60,000 bases of DNA from Owenia fusiformis (Eukaryota; Annelida; Polychaeta; Sabellida; Oweniidae). Position numbers and translations under genes: made by a program. Location of the stretch: NCBI GenBank assembly GCA_903813345.2, contig CAIIXF020000004.1, positions 14,579,196-14,639,195 on the forward strand, in the 5' to 3' direction. The notes beneath the pieces were generated by a model. The model did not search any database and was not told the origin of the DNA. It saw only the letters and a list, made by a program, of their open reading frames with translations. Shown here one piece after another: positions 33,724-43,605 of this stretch. Position 1 is the stretch's first letter. The number at the start of each line of letters is the position of its first letter.

Positions 33724-35148
33724 GGTACGTTCACACCAACGGCGCTTTGATGGCGCTTTAAAGCGGCTTGTAAAGCGGCACCAAAGCGTAACAAAGCTTA
33801 ATTAAAGCGTCGGGGTCGTAATAGGTCGTAGAAAAGCTCGGGAGTAAAGCGGGATATTCGGCAAGAGCGCTAAAAAATTTAAACTGTTTAAGCGTTCGCA
33901 CCAACGGCGCTTTGATGGCGCTTTAAAGCGGATTGTAAAGCGGCACCAAAGCGTAACAAAGCTTGATTAAAGCGTCGGGATCGTAATAGGTCGTAGAAAA
34001 GTTCGGAGTAAAGCGGGATATTCGGCAAGAGCGCCAAAAAATGTTAAACTGTTTAAAAATTTTGGGCGCTCTGTTACGAATTGATTGAAGCGCCGAGAGC
34101 GTATCAAAGTTGAACAAACCGTAACAAAGCTCAACAAAGCTTGACTCAAAGCGTAGGAAAGCTTAACACAGCTTGGTTCAAAGCGGGGACCCCAGTCTAT
34201 TCACGGTCTGTTACCACTTGACACGCTTCGTTAAGATGTCTCAATATTTGCTACGATCTGGCATGAAGATCTGACACGAGGTCAGACGCTTTCATCAATA
34301 TCTGACACTCTTTGTTACACTTTCCTGAGGGACTCTCAAGCTTTCCAACGAATTGAGACGCTTTAATCAAGGATTGAAACGCTCTGCTAGGCTTTGTTAC
34401 GCTTGAAAGTTTTCACACGCTATATCACGCCGTGCGACAAACGTCATGTCTTCTTCAGATAGGTCATGCTTTGGTCCATCTGGAATTTCTGGATCTCGTT
34501 GTTCTGCCATCGTGTTCTCGAGTCAAAGATGCAATGGTTTTATGGATCTACTGCATCTTTATATAGTCATTGGATCAAAAGCGGCATGGAATCGGCGATC
34601 TCGACATTTTCCAATGCGTGACAGAGCTTAACAGAGCGTAACAATGCACAACAGAGTTTTGCAATCGTATCAGAGCCTGATTTAAAGCGTCATAATCGCA
34701 TCATAGCGTAATAATGCTTATCAAAGCTTTTCAAAGCGTGATTTCAAGCGTAACAAAGCCTGATCAAAGCGGGATCAAAGCGTGAGGAACCTTTTAGAGC
34801 TATGTTAAGCTTTCCTACGCTTTGGATCAAGTTTTTCTGAGCTTTGTTACGGTTTGTTAAGCTTTGATACGCTCTCGGCGCTTAATCGATTCGTAACAGA
34901 GCGCCCAAATTTTTTTAAGAGTTTAAAATTTTTTGGCGCTCTTGCCGAATAACCCGTTCTACTCTGAGCTTTTCTACGACCTATTACGACCCCTACGCTT
35001 TAATCAAACTTTGTTACGCTTTGGTGCCGCTTTACAAGCCGCTTTAAAGCGCCATCAAAGCGCCGTTGGTATGAAGAAAAATGACAAAAATGACGGCGCT
35101 TTGCTCGCTGATTTAAAGCGTGGCATTCGCCGTTGGTGTGAACGTACC
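33724..35148. mobile_element. 1.4-kb word-built foldback (AAAGCGTAACAAAGC words)
   Basis: The ends GGTACGTTCACACCAACGGC and CGCCGTTGGTGTGAACGTAC are inverted repeats. Each arm, several hundred bp, is a chain of AAAGCGTAACAAAGCTT, GGCGCTTTAAAGCGG and TTAAAGCG words; the right arm is the inverse. The left arm also carries a near-exact direct duplication of about 170 bp (33727-33890 and 33897-34060). No transposase frame. It lies within an older MITE. Confidence 0.85.
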
Positions 35149-35153
35149 TTTAC

Positions 35154-35691
35154 CACTGGTGATCCACTCGATTACGCTGGTTACCAAAACGGTTCGTTTT
35201 GGTAACAAAATGTCGGAACATCCGGAAGGTACGATTTTTCTCGTTTCCTTATTTTACACGTTGTAGGTAGAATTCCCACGACATTTTTTAACACAAACTT
35301 GTATCAGTATCATATGTTTAAGAAAGTGTACACATTTGCGAACAAATAGTTCAGAAGACAACAGAATCGTCGATTTACTTCCTCACTTAAGTTACATAAA
35401 CGGTTTGGGTTAAAAGTGCAGATCTTAACTGTTTTTCGAAAAAACGTTTATGTAACTTAAGTGAGGAAGTAAATCGATGATTCTGTTGTCCTCTGAGCTA
35501 TTTTTTCGCAAACATGTACATTTTCTAAAACATATGATACTGATGCACGTTGTGAGAAAAAACGTCGTGGGGATTCTGCCTACAACGCGTGAAATTAGGA
35601 AAAAAAGAAAAATCGTGCCTTCGACGTTCCGACATTTTGTTACCAAAACGGTTCGTTTTGGTAACCAGCGTAATCGAGTGGATCACCAGTG
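35154..35691. mobile_element. 538-bp foldback with a 5-bp target duplication
   Basis: The ends CACTGGTGATCCACTCG and CGAGTGGATCACCAGTG match exactly, and the arms pair for about 250 bp (GGTTACCAAAACGG block; CTTCCTCACTTAAGTTACAT near the centre). TTTAC lies on both sides (35149-35153 and 35692-35696) as a 5-bp target-site duplication. It inserted directly at the right end of the 33724-35148 foldback. Open frames within the arms are shadows of the palindrome. Confidence 0.88.
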
Positions 35692-35696
35692 TTTAC

Positions 35697-36777
35697 GGCG
35701 CCCGGTGGCATCGCACGGTCATCTTGGGATTTTGCGTGCTGATTTGTTTGATAAATCTTACTTATAAAGTGATATAAAGGTTTTAAAAATAATGAGGTAA
35801 AGAATTATAATTACTACACACTGTCAGAGATTTTTTATAAAAGATAAATGGAACGATTAGGCTTACTGTAAAACAATGACACACATTTGAATGGCTGGGT
35901 GGGTGGGTTGATCTAGTCGTTCTTATATTGACATTAATCGTGTATGTCTGTCATACACATTGAATAGAGTGATACATTTCTATGCGTATATTCACTCATG
36001 CATATACCATTACAAATCATTTATTTTAAAAATCTTCTAAATGTTTTTGCATACAGTTTTTTCAAGGGTCGCAATTTTAATGCGAAAGTTCACTGTCTCG
36101 ATTACAGTTAATATGCCAAAGGCTAAGGATAGAGGGGATAAGGCCAATGGGCCATATATCAGGAAGGCCTTGGGAAGACAGGTGGAAAAAGACAATAACA
36201 ATGCAAGTGAGCTGGTGGATGATGTGAAGATTTAGATGTGTCTAGGGAAGAGGGTACTCCACTTAAAATAGAAGAAAAAATCGCCAATTTCTTTGAAGAT
36301 ATATTTTATGACTAAACAAATTCTCTTTACGAGAACAGACAAAAGAAAGATGCAGAAATATGGAATTTTGCTAGTAGCATCGGATGGACAGGGTAGACAT
36401 AGTATTTGTTTATATGAAAGATCTAAAAATGAATTAAGGTCAGGGTTCACTTTGATGAAAAGACCACGTGCAGTATGGCAAGTGATTTTAGACGGTCATA
36501 TCTTTCACCATGAGTACTTTCTGGGCATAAATGCAGTGTTTTTATTAAAACAATATGTTTTCTTTCAATGGAAGTACCCATGATACTAAAAATATCAATC
36601 AAACAATTTGAAAAATTATGAATAGGGACCCCATGTCAGCATTTTTTCTAAATATTCAACCTATTTACTCAAAAGAGGATCTTTCTGATTTTTATTGCAT
36701 GAAAACGTTATTATCCTGGAAGGCCTGTCTATCGAAGTATTTCGTTTTCAAATCTTGCATTCACGCCATGTGGAACA
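35697..36777. other. stretch without a recognisable gene
   Basis: A plus-strand frame near 36110-36235 begins MPKAKDRGDKANGPYIRK and is highly charged, somewhat like the start of a LINE first protein, but it ends after about 40 residues and nothing supports it further. No splice pattern is evident. Confidence 0.4.
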
Positions 36778-36827
36778 GTCATACCGGTGTAACAGATTTA
36801 AGTGTCCCCCGGTGGTCAGTGTCCGTG

Positions 36828-36886
36828 GGACAGCCAACCCTAGGGATCGGGGTCCGTAGGACCCCGATCCCTAGGGTTGGCTGTCC
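36828..36886. repeat. perfect 28-bp hairpin with a 3-base loop
   Basis: The arm begins GGACAGCCAACCCTAGGGAT and pairs without a mismatch with the sequence ending at 36886, around a GTA loop. Such a perfect long stem with a tiny loop is prone to cruciform formation and must be recent or kept by gene conversion. It is G+C rich in an A+T-rich setting. Confidence 0.95.
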
Positions 36887-37086
36887 ATTGGAGGACATTG
36901 AAAACCAGGTTTTATTTCCTATATTAACAAGGGTAAAATGGGGAGACAGTTACAACTGGGGAGACTCTCAGATCTGTCACACCAGTAACAGATTGCAATG
37001 TCCCCCGTTGATAGGATTTAATACTTGTAGTTACTAGGATCCAAGTTATAGTGTAGTCGAAATCGGATATCGGCATCTCTCCCACT

Positions 37087-37186
37087 GTGGCGTAATGGTA
37101 TAAGCGTTGGCATAATGCGTATTTATTAATTGTGTTTGTATTTATTAGGTTCCAGGTTCGAATCCTGCATTGATATATCATGTGTA
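37087..37186 (+). ncRNA. tRNA-like A and B boxes (SINE head or tRNA pseudogene)
   Basis: TGGCGTAATGGTATAAGCG resembles an A box and GGTTCGAATCC is a consensus B box, about 65 bases apart. That spacing is larger than in an intronless tRNA. The sequences that should form the acceptor stem do not pair, and one T-stem pair is broken. I read it as a polymerase III promoter relic of a tRNA-derived SINE or a tRNA pseudogene. Confidence 0.4.
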
Positions 37187-37778
37187 AATATATTAACCGT
37201 CTGCACTGTTTATATTGTATTGTAAGTTATATTGTCTCAATAGATTGTAGTAGCCTATTATTATTGGTGCCCATTTTTTTCATTTTCAAAGGATACCACC
37301 AGTTTTTATAGATATTCTTTATTTATTTTTTTATTTATTCCTCCTATCCACTTTTCTCCTACTTCTAGCTAGGTCTGAGATAACTCTTATATGCTTCTTC
37401 TAAGGACCTGAGCTGCACTTGGCAGGGAAGGAATTTTTATCTAGGTCAAGGTGAAAGGCAAAATCTAGGTCAAATCAGAGTTTTTTTAAGTTTCTCAGAT
37501 GTCGTGTTCATATTTCATGATTATTTCTTGCAATGAATTAAAATGTAACTAGAAAAGCATTCCCTACAAATTGCTTACTTTATGTTTGCGTTAAATTTTT
37601 ACCGTTTTTGAGATAATTGACGTAAAAAAATTGGTCATATTGCTTCAAATTGACCAATTTATTTTAAAAAATCATCTACAAGTCCCCGGGAACTCAAATC
37701 TGACCTTTCTTTTGACCTTCTGGGTTCAAATTTAGGTTTATTTAATCACAAAAAGACCCACTGATGTCTAAGAAAGTC

Positions 37779-38516
37779 AAAGGGTAAGTATCGATATGGT
37801 GAACTGAATTCAACAATGTTTTTCTCTTAAACCATTTATAGGAAACATTCTGTAAAAACACGGTCCTTTATGTAATGTTGACTGATTGGCAACAATTTAA
37901 TGCAAAAATAATGTATATATATTTTATATAACTGATTTTGTTAACAATTTTTTTTATGTAATTGTTTTTTGTTCCTTTTTACGAATTCTTCAAAATGAAA
38001 TAAAATGTCTTTCCGAACCTTGTTGGAACAAAATAGCATAAACAACATTTTCTTAGACCTCTCAATATTATAGTTATACAAAGAAAATTTTGGTTGATTT
38101 AACAAAAAGTATCTAAAAACTTAAAACAAAACCCCTAAAATAGATAAAAATTATTAAGATAAACCTTTCATTTCATTAACAAGATACTTATTTAAAATCA
38201 ACCAAAGTTTTCTTTGTACAATTGCAATTGTGAGAGACCTAAACACGTTGTGTTTATATGTCGTTTTGTTCCAATGAGGTTCGGATAGATATTTCATTTC
38301 ATTCCGAATATATGATACCAAGAACGAAAAAAGTGTCTGATGTGATTTTCTAAAACAATATAGAGAAAAGTCTATATATATAATTCAAATTATAATGTTA
38401 CCATCCAAAAGATGACCATTAAATGGACGATGTGTAAAGTTTTCAGAATGTTTTGATAACTGGTTTAAGAAAAACGCGTGTTCAAAAAGTTCATCATATC
38501 GATACCACTCCTTTTC
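37779..38516. mobile_element. foldback element, copy 2 of 2
   Basis: It shares its ends with the copy at 21787 (GTATCGATATGGTGAACTGA left; CATATCGATACC right), the inner TTTCTCTTAAACCATTTAT block and the A+T-rich centre. Flanking sequence on both sides (TTCAAATTGACCAAT blocks) belongs to the dispersed tandem repeat also seen at 20500, so it inserted into that repeat. Confidence 0.75.
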
Positions 38517-39207
38517 AAGGTCAAATGTCAAGGTCATCAAACTAAATCACAAACTGTGTTTTCTTAGTTTATCAAAGTTGATGATTTCAAATCAATATTT
38601 TTTGATGAAAGTCAGAATATATATTCCACTAAAGGTTCTACACATATAAGCAATTGACTATCCATTAAAATTGTGCGACAGTTTTGAGATATTAGACCTC
38701 AAAAACTGAAAAAAGGTCAAATTTCGAACTTTTCAAGACTAAATTTCAACTTGCTTCAAATTGACCAAACATTTTTTAAGATCATCAAAACTATTCGAAC
38801 GACCCTTGTATTTAGGAGTACATATACGCCATAAAATGTGACCTATGTTCATTAGTAGTAGAGGACAGTGATGCAGAGTCATTAAGGTTAATGTAGGCTC
38901 ACTTGATGTCTATGCAAATAAAAGCAATAATATACTTACATTTTGTGAATTGTGTTATATTTGGTCTATATTTAACGTGACAGAGTAGTGCTCGATGATT
39001 TATTAATGATAAAACGCATTATTAGTTAATACATAAATAAAGGGGGGGCACTAAAAACTAGCTTTCGAATGATGCTGGTTTTTAGTGTCCCCAAGGGGAC
39101 ATTCAAAACTTCAAGGGGGACACTTAAAACTTGGACACTGGCCACTGGGGACACTTAGATCTATTACACCGGGTCATACAAGAATTTAGTATAAATCTAG
39201 AGGCCTG

Positions 39208-39403
39208 TAGATCGACCGATGTCCTGGCGGGTCCCGTACGGCCATCGAAAGAGTTGTATTTAGGTCACCATATAAATCAATGGAAAGTAGGACCATAATT
39301 TGATAGGACCTCCTACCCTTTTACACCGGCGCCCGGTCGATTTAGAAATCGGCCGATGACTACTCATCGGCCGGCGCCCGGCGGCTATGTGACCTAGGCA
39401 TTA
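39208..39403. mobile_element. third TAATGCCTTGGTCACAT-family copy
   Basis: The right end CTATGTGACCTAGGCATTA and the inner GGCCGATGACTACTCATCGG with GGCGCCCGG match the MITE at 14490. The left end is diverged and is placed by eye. Confidence 0.5.
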
Positions 39404-40019
39404 GAAGAGCTGTAAAACATTTTAGCTTTTCTTAATTTTGGTTATTCTAATTTTAAACACAAGAGGGACAAAGTAGAATTATTTCTTTATGGGGATTCAA
39501 ACTTAACAAAATCAACTAATTTGAAAATCCTCAAGCTCACTTCATCATTTTTAGAAAAATGTGCAAATGTGTAGGTTTCTCTTCCACCACTCACTTCACG
39601 CTTGAGTTCATATTTAATATTTTCTTTTTTCTTCACCCTGCAATTATTAACCAAGTGGCTGATAATCCCTTCAGCAAAGCCACTGCAAGTGTACACTGTT
39701 TATGTATTGTACAGTATATGTAGGTAAAATAAATTCTATGAATAAAAAATACTATATGACAATATGGAATCATTCAACTTTTCAAAAAATTCTTAGTCCT
39801 GTAGCTATTTCATGGAACGCTAGGAAGCCAGGAAACAAAATGACAGACACCATATTGTTCCATTCTTAAGAAAACTGCATACATATACTCTGATTTAAGT
39901 TGTAGAAGAAATAAGTTGTATGATAGGAGAAATATAAAGTTTATGGTAAGTTTGATAAGCAGAGAGTTCTAAATGATAAAAATGAATTAAACATTTGGAT
40001 TGTATCCCAGCTACAATGA
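39404..40019. other. gene-free stretch
   Basis: A 69-codon minus-strand frame (39487-39696) has no recognisable domain. Nothing else is seen. Confidence 0.4.
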
Positions 40020-40280
40020 TACTTACTGTTAAAGTGCTTATTATTTAGTAAAGGAACAATAATTCAGTACTTAATGAGCAATATTTTAGTACTAAAAGAG
40101 CACTCAAGTAGTAGTAATTATAAATCATTACTTAAAATATTGTTATTAAAATAAACCCTTATTTTTCACAAAATAGCACTCAAGTAGTAATAAGTAAGCA
40201 CTCAAGCAAAAAGCGCGCTCGTGAGCACTCATGCCATGAGTGCTAATTTAGCACTAATTTTGTACTAATTAAGTAATCAG
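40020..40280. repeat. degenerate word repeat (GAGCACTCA / AGTACTAA), second block
   Basis: The words AGTACTTAATGAGCA, GAGCACTCAAGTAGTA and GCACTCATGCCATGAGTGC match the vocabulary of 31450-31805. See that entry for the two possible explanations. Confidence 0.55.
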
Positions 40281-40536
40281 CATATCTCCCTGTGTAAGTT
40301 ATAAACTCAAAAAAAAAATTAAACTAATCCTTAGTCTTTTGATTACAAAACGAACTTTTTATTCCCAGGAAACTCTTTGGTAACACTTTGAGGGATGATT
40401 CTTGATATTCGTTCGAATTTTCAAATAGGTTTAAGATCATACTCAAATCGATACCATAATTGTAAATATAAAGGAAAAACGAGACTCGCCAGACTAGATA
40501 ATAGCATTGATGCTTTGAGGTTACTGTGGATATCTA

Positions 40537-40756
40537 TATATGAGCCAGGCCACAGGAAAAGGGGTCTTATCACAGATTTTTCAATATTTTGATTTTTTGT
40601 TTATCTTAAAAAGCACAATTTTTCCTTGCATATATAGACCAAAAAGTTGGATCCCAATTTAGCACATTTTCCTCTTAATCTTGGCCACATTTTTAGCTCT
40701 GTAGCACAATTTTGATTTTTGTGATAAGACCGGTTTTCCTGTGGCCTGGCTCATAT
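40537..40756. mobile_element. 220-bp MITE
   Basis: The ends TATATGAGCCAGGCCACAGG and CCTGTGGCCTGGCTCATATA are inverted repeats, with GGGTCTTATCAC / GTGATAAGACC following. It is flanked by A/T-rich sequence. The middle has no open frame. Confidence 0.85.
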
Positions 40757-42454
40757 ACAGATGTAAGTCGACGTGTATTCAACGGGCAAGGCACACTGTT
40801 ACATATGATGTAAGCATCAAAATGTGACTAAAAATCACTTCTTGACCATCATATTTGGCTTTCGAAAATTGAGTTGGAAGTTAAAGTGGTAGGATAATTA
40901 TCGAAAACGTCAATTACATCCAAATATCCGAACGAAGTCAAGTCACGGGGGTAAAGCAGACCGGATGATGCAATGAGCTTGCTCGGCGGTATCATGACTG
41001 TGTAACGGGGCTTAATGTATAAGTGAGCTCGGCGTTAGGTTCAAACAACGCGGATCCTCAAAACATGTGCTCATGGTATCATCGTGGCTTAACACCCGTG
41101 CAAGTATTAACAATTCAATTTTCGTGCAACTCGAATATGGCAAGATTCTGTGATCGAGCAACGTGTAATTCGTTAGAAAAACTTCTCATTGAGTTGGAGA
41201 TTACATTCTAAATAATAACCTTCAAACGCCGAGAATTGTAAGAACTTGAAACATGTTGTTAGTTTTTCAAACCGCATATCCTCATTCACGTTCTTTGACA
41301 AGGATGAATCCATTTGAAAACATGGATTTTCTCGATAAATTGACATGCTTGTGTTTAATCCATATCATCAAAATATAAATGCAGTATAATCGGTCAATAT
41401 TCAAAAATAGAAGTTCATCCTAAATGTAAACAATAGAAACTGCACTTGTGGTTGGTTCATGATGAAAAATGACATATAACATACATCTTCTAAAGTAGGG
41501 GCATCCAGGCACATTGCTACCCTTTGCATTCGTTCAACTTCACTTCTTAAAAGAGAGCTTCGTCTTCGTCGTAGTTTATGGTAGCACATTGCGGAAATTC
41601 AGAAAGTTAGGCCATATCTTTCATGATTGCTTCACCAATATGTAACAGAAAATCAAATTATTATTTACATGTTTTCTGATAGGTATATTGAAAATAATAG
41701 ACAAGAGATTTGGATTTGGAAAGAATTCTTTTAACATCGATTGCAGCTATCTAAGTAAAATCTACGCGTATATTCCAATTATTTTGTCATGCATACTAAT
41801 AAAATTCAAATTGTAAACAAGTAATAATAAGAAATGGAAAAATGTCTCCAAATCGGAGAGCAGAGCAAATGGATTCCTTAGAGTTAAGATGACCTATAGA
41901 ATTATTTGGATATCCCTTGGAAGACGAGTCTTCTAATTAATACAGTACATATAGCAACTACACGTAGCAACCTTATTATTTTGAAATAATCTTGGGAGGT
42001 TTAGAAATGAAGCGTTTTCATGATTACACCTTTGATACTGTTAAAGTTGTACTAAAACCAATTAAAGAAACTCTTATTATCTTGTTTTTAGCACAAATAG
42101 CATCCTTTTTGTTATGTTGACTACAAAGCTTGTGATATTTCTCCATACAACACGATTTATTAAGATAAGACTGTCAACCGCTGAAATGTTGTTATTTTTG
42201 CGCATTTTTAGGTCACCTGACCATGACGTACCGTGTGCCAAGTTATTCTGGCGCTAAATCGAAAAGTTGTTGTTGCAAACTACTACGAAGGCTGATACCA
42301 AAGTGGAAATAAAGATTAGTTTCACATTCGCACGCATTATAATAGCCAAATAAATATTTTTAATTGATCGAACGTCACAAAAAGAAATTCTTGAGGAAAG
42401 GACACTGTAATATTATTCATCATATATCCGATGAGTAGGGATTTGCAAAAAAAT
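40757..42454. other. gene-free stretch
   Basis: No coding exon is recognised; short frames at 41023 (+) and 41401 (-) carry no family features and no convincing splice borders. Part of 41900-41980 resembles the repeat at 5590 and 28580. Confidence 0.4.
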
Positions 42455-43605
42455 AAAATAAAAAAGGATCGACTGACCCTGTTGAGTTTCTTGGTATTTT
42501 TGGAAAGCTGTGTATCACCACTACACATTCTATTTAATGAGAAGTTCTGAAAATGGTCCCGTTGCCATGGAAACGGACGCTGAATAATACAGTATTCGAA
42601 TCACCAATAACATGTTTTGTTATATAACTATTCCGTTTCTTATCCGTTTTAAATAATCTTGGTACCATATGAAAGCATGTTGAATGCCCTTTCGGATGAA
42701 GTTTAATTTATGCAAATTAGCTCATTTGCATATCTTCTGTGACGTCATAATTGCGATTTTCCTATTATTTTAAGCAAGTTATTAAATATATATATTATAA
42801 ATACCCCCTTTGAATTATATAAGTGTAAGAAAGTTGTATATCTTCATAGAATACAAATGTAGGACAAACAGGCTTTATTTTGATATATATAACATACATG
42901 TATCTCAATCAGTCTAAGCGATATAGCCTACATCCTTTTAATTAGTACATAACTTGAAAAATAACAGCAAAGTGGACCTATTTTATGGTACAACTTGTAT
43001 TTTACAAAATATGAACCAGCCTTATGTAAATTATGGGGGGTTGAGACGGTAAACGCTGATATTAGCAGGTGAACCTCAGACCCTACTGGGTATCTTTAGA
43101 AAGCTAAGCCTCTACTATATCTTCCACAAAATGAGAAGTTCTGTTGCCATAGAAATGGACGCGGATTAAAATACCTGCTATTAACAGTATAAATATCACC
43201 AATAACATGTTTTATTTTATAACTTCTCCATTGTCGAATGCCTTTTCAGAAAAATTATAATTTTGCAAATTAGCTCATTTGCATTTATTTTGTGACGTCA
43301 TAATTGCAATTTCTCCTAATATATTTTTAGAAAGTTATTAAAATACATGGGATAAATAACCCCTTTAAATTATATAATTGATGTAGAATTGAATATCTTT
43401 ATTGAACACAAAGGTAGCACAGACAGGCTTTATTGTGATATATAGATCATATTTCAATCGGTCTGGGAGATATAGCCTACATCGTTTTAATTAGTACATA
43501 ACTGGAAAAATACAGCAAAAGTAGACCTATTTATGGTATTTTACAAAATATAAACCAGTCTCATATAAATTATAGGCGTTGAGATGGAATCTGCTGATAT
43601 AATCT
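42455..43605. repeat. diverged tandem duplication, period about 600 bp
   Basis: The stretches 42455-43055 and 43058-43605 align along most of their length: AATGAGAAGTTCTG, CACCAATAACATGTTTT, GCAAATTAGCTCATTTGCAT, GTGACGTCATAATTG, GACCTATTT and TTTTAATTAGTACATAACT all occur in both, in order. The copies differ by many substitutions and indels, so the duplication is old. It is non-coding. Confidence 0.85.

Larger units (their letters stand above)
36784..39172. mobile_element. 2.4-kb DNA element with GGGGACACTT words and a 6-bp target duplication
   Basis: The ends CCGGTGTAACAGATTTAAGT and ACTTAGATCTATTACACCGG are inverted repeats with a few changes. GTCATA lies on both sides (36778-36783 and 39173-39178). 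GTGTCCCC/GGGGACAC words recur in both ends (36800, 36997, 39095-39155). The inside holds a perfect hairpin, a tRNA-like box pair and a separate foldback. There is no transposase. Confidence 0.75.

Noticed and set aside
33724-35148. A target-site duplication for the 1.4-kb foldback
   Set aside because: The left flank ends ATCTTAT and the right flank begins TTTACGG after removing the inner insertion; no convincing direct repeat remains.
34446-35205. Plus-strand frames rich in Ser/Arg and ALKRH-like stretches
   Set aside because: They run through the word-repeat arms and inverted repeats of foldbacks and look like by-products of those repeats.
36618-37181. Frames of 139 codons (+) and 85 codons (-)
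   Set aside because: They cross the perfect hairpin and the tRNA-like boxes; the protein has a mirrored PTLGIGVRRTPIPRVG part that comes from the palindrome.
37087-37186. A functional tRNA gene
   Set aside because: The A and B boxes are good, but no acceptor stem forms and the T stem has a mismatch, so a working tRNA is unlikely.
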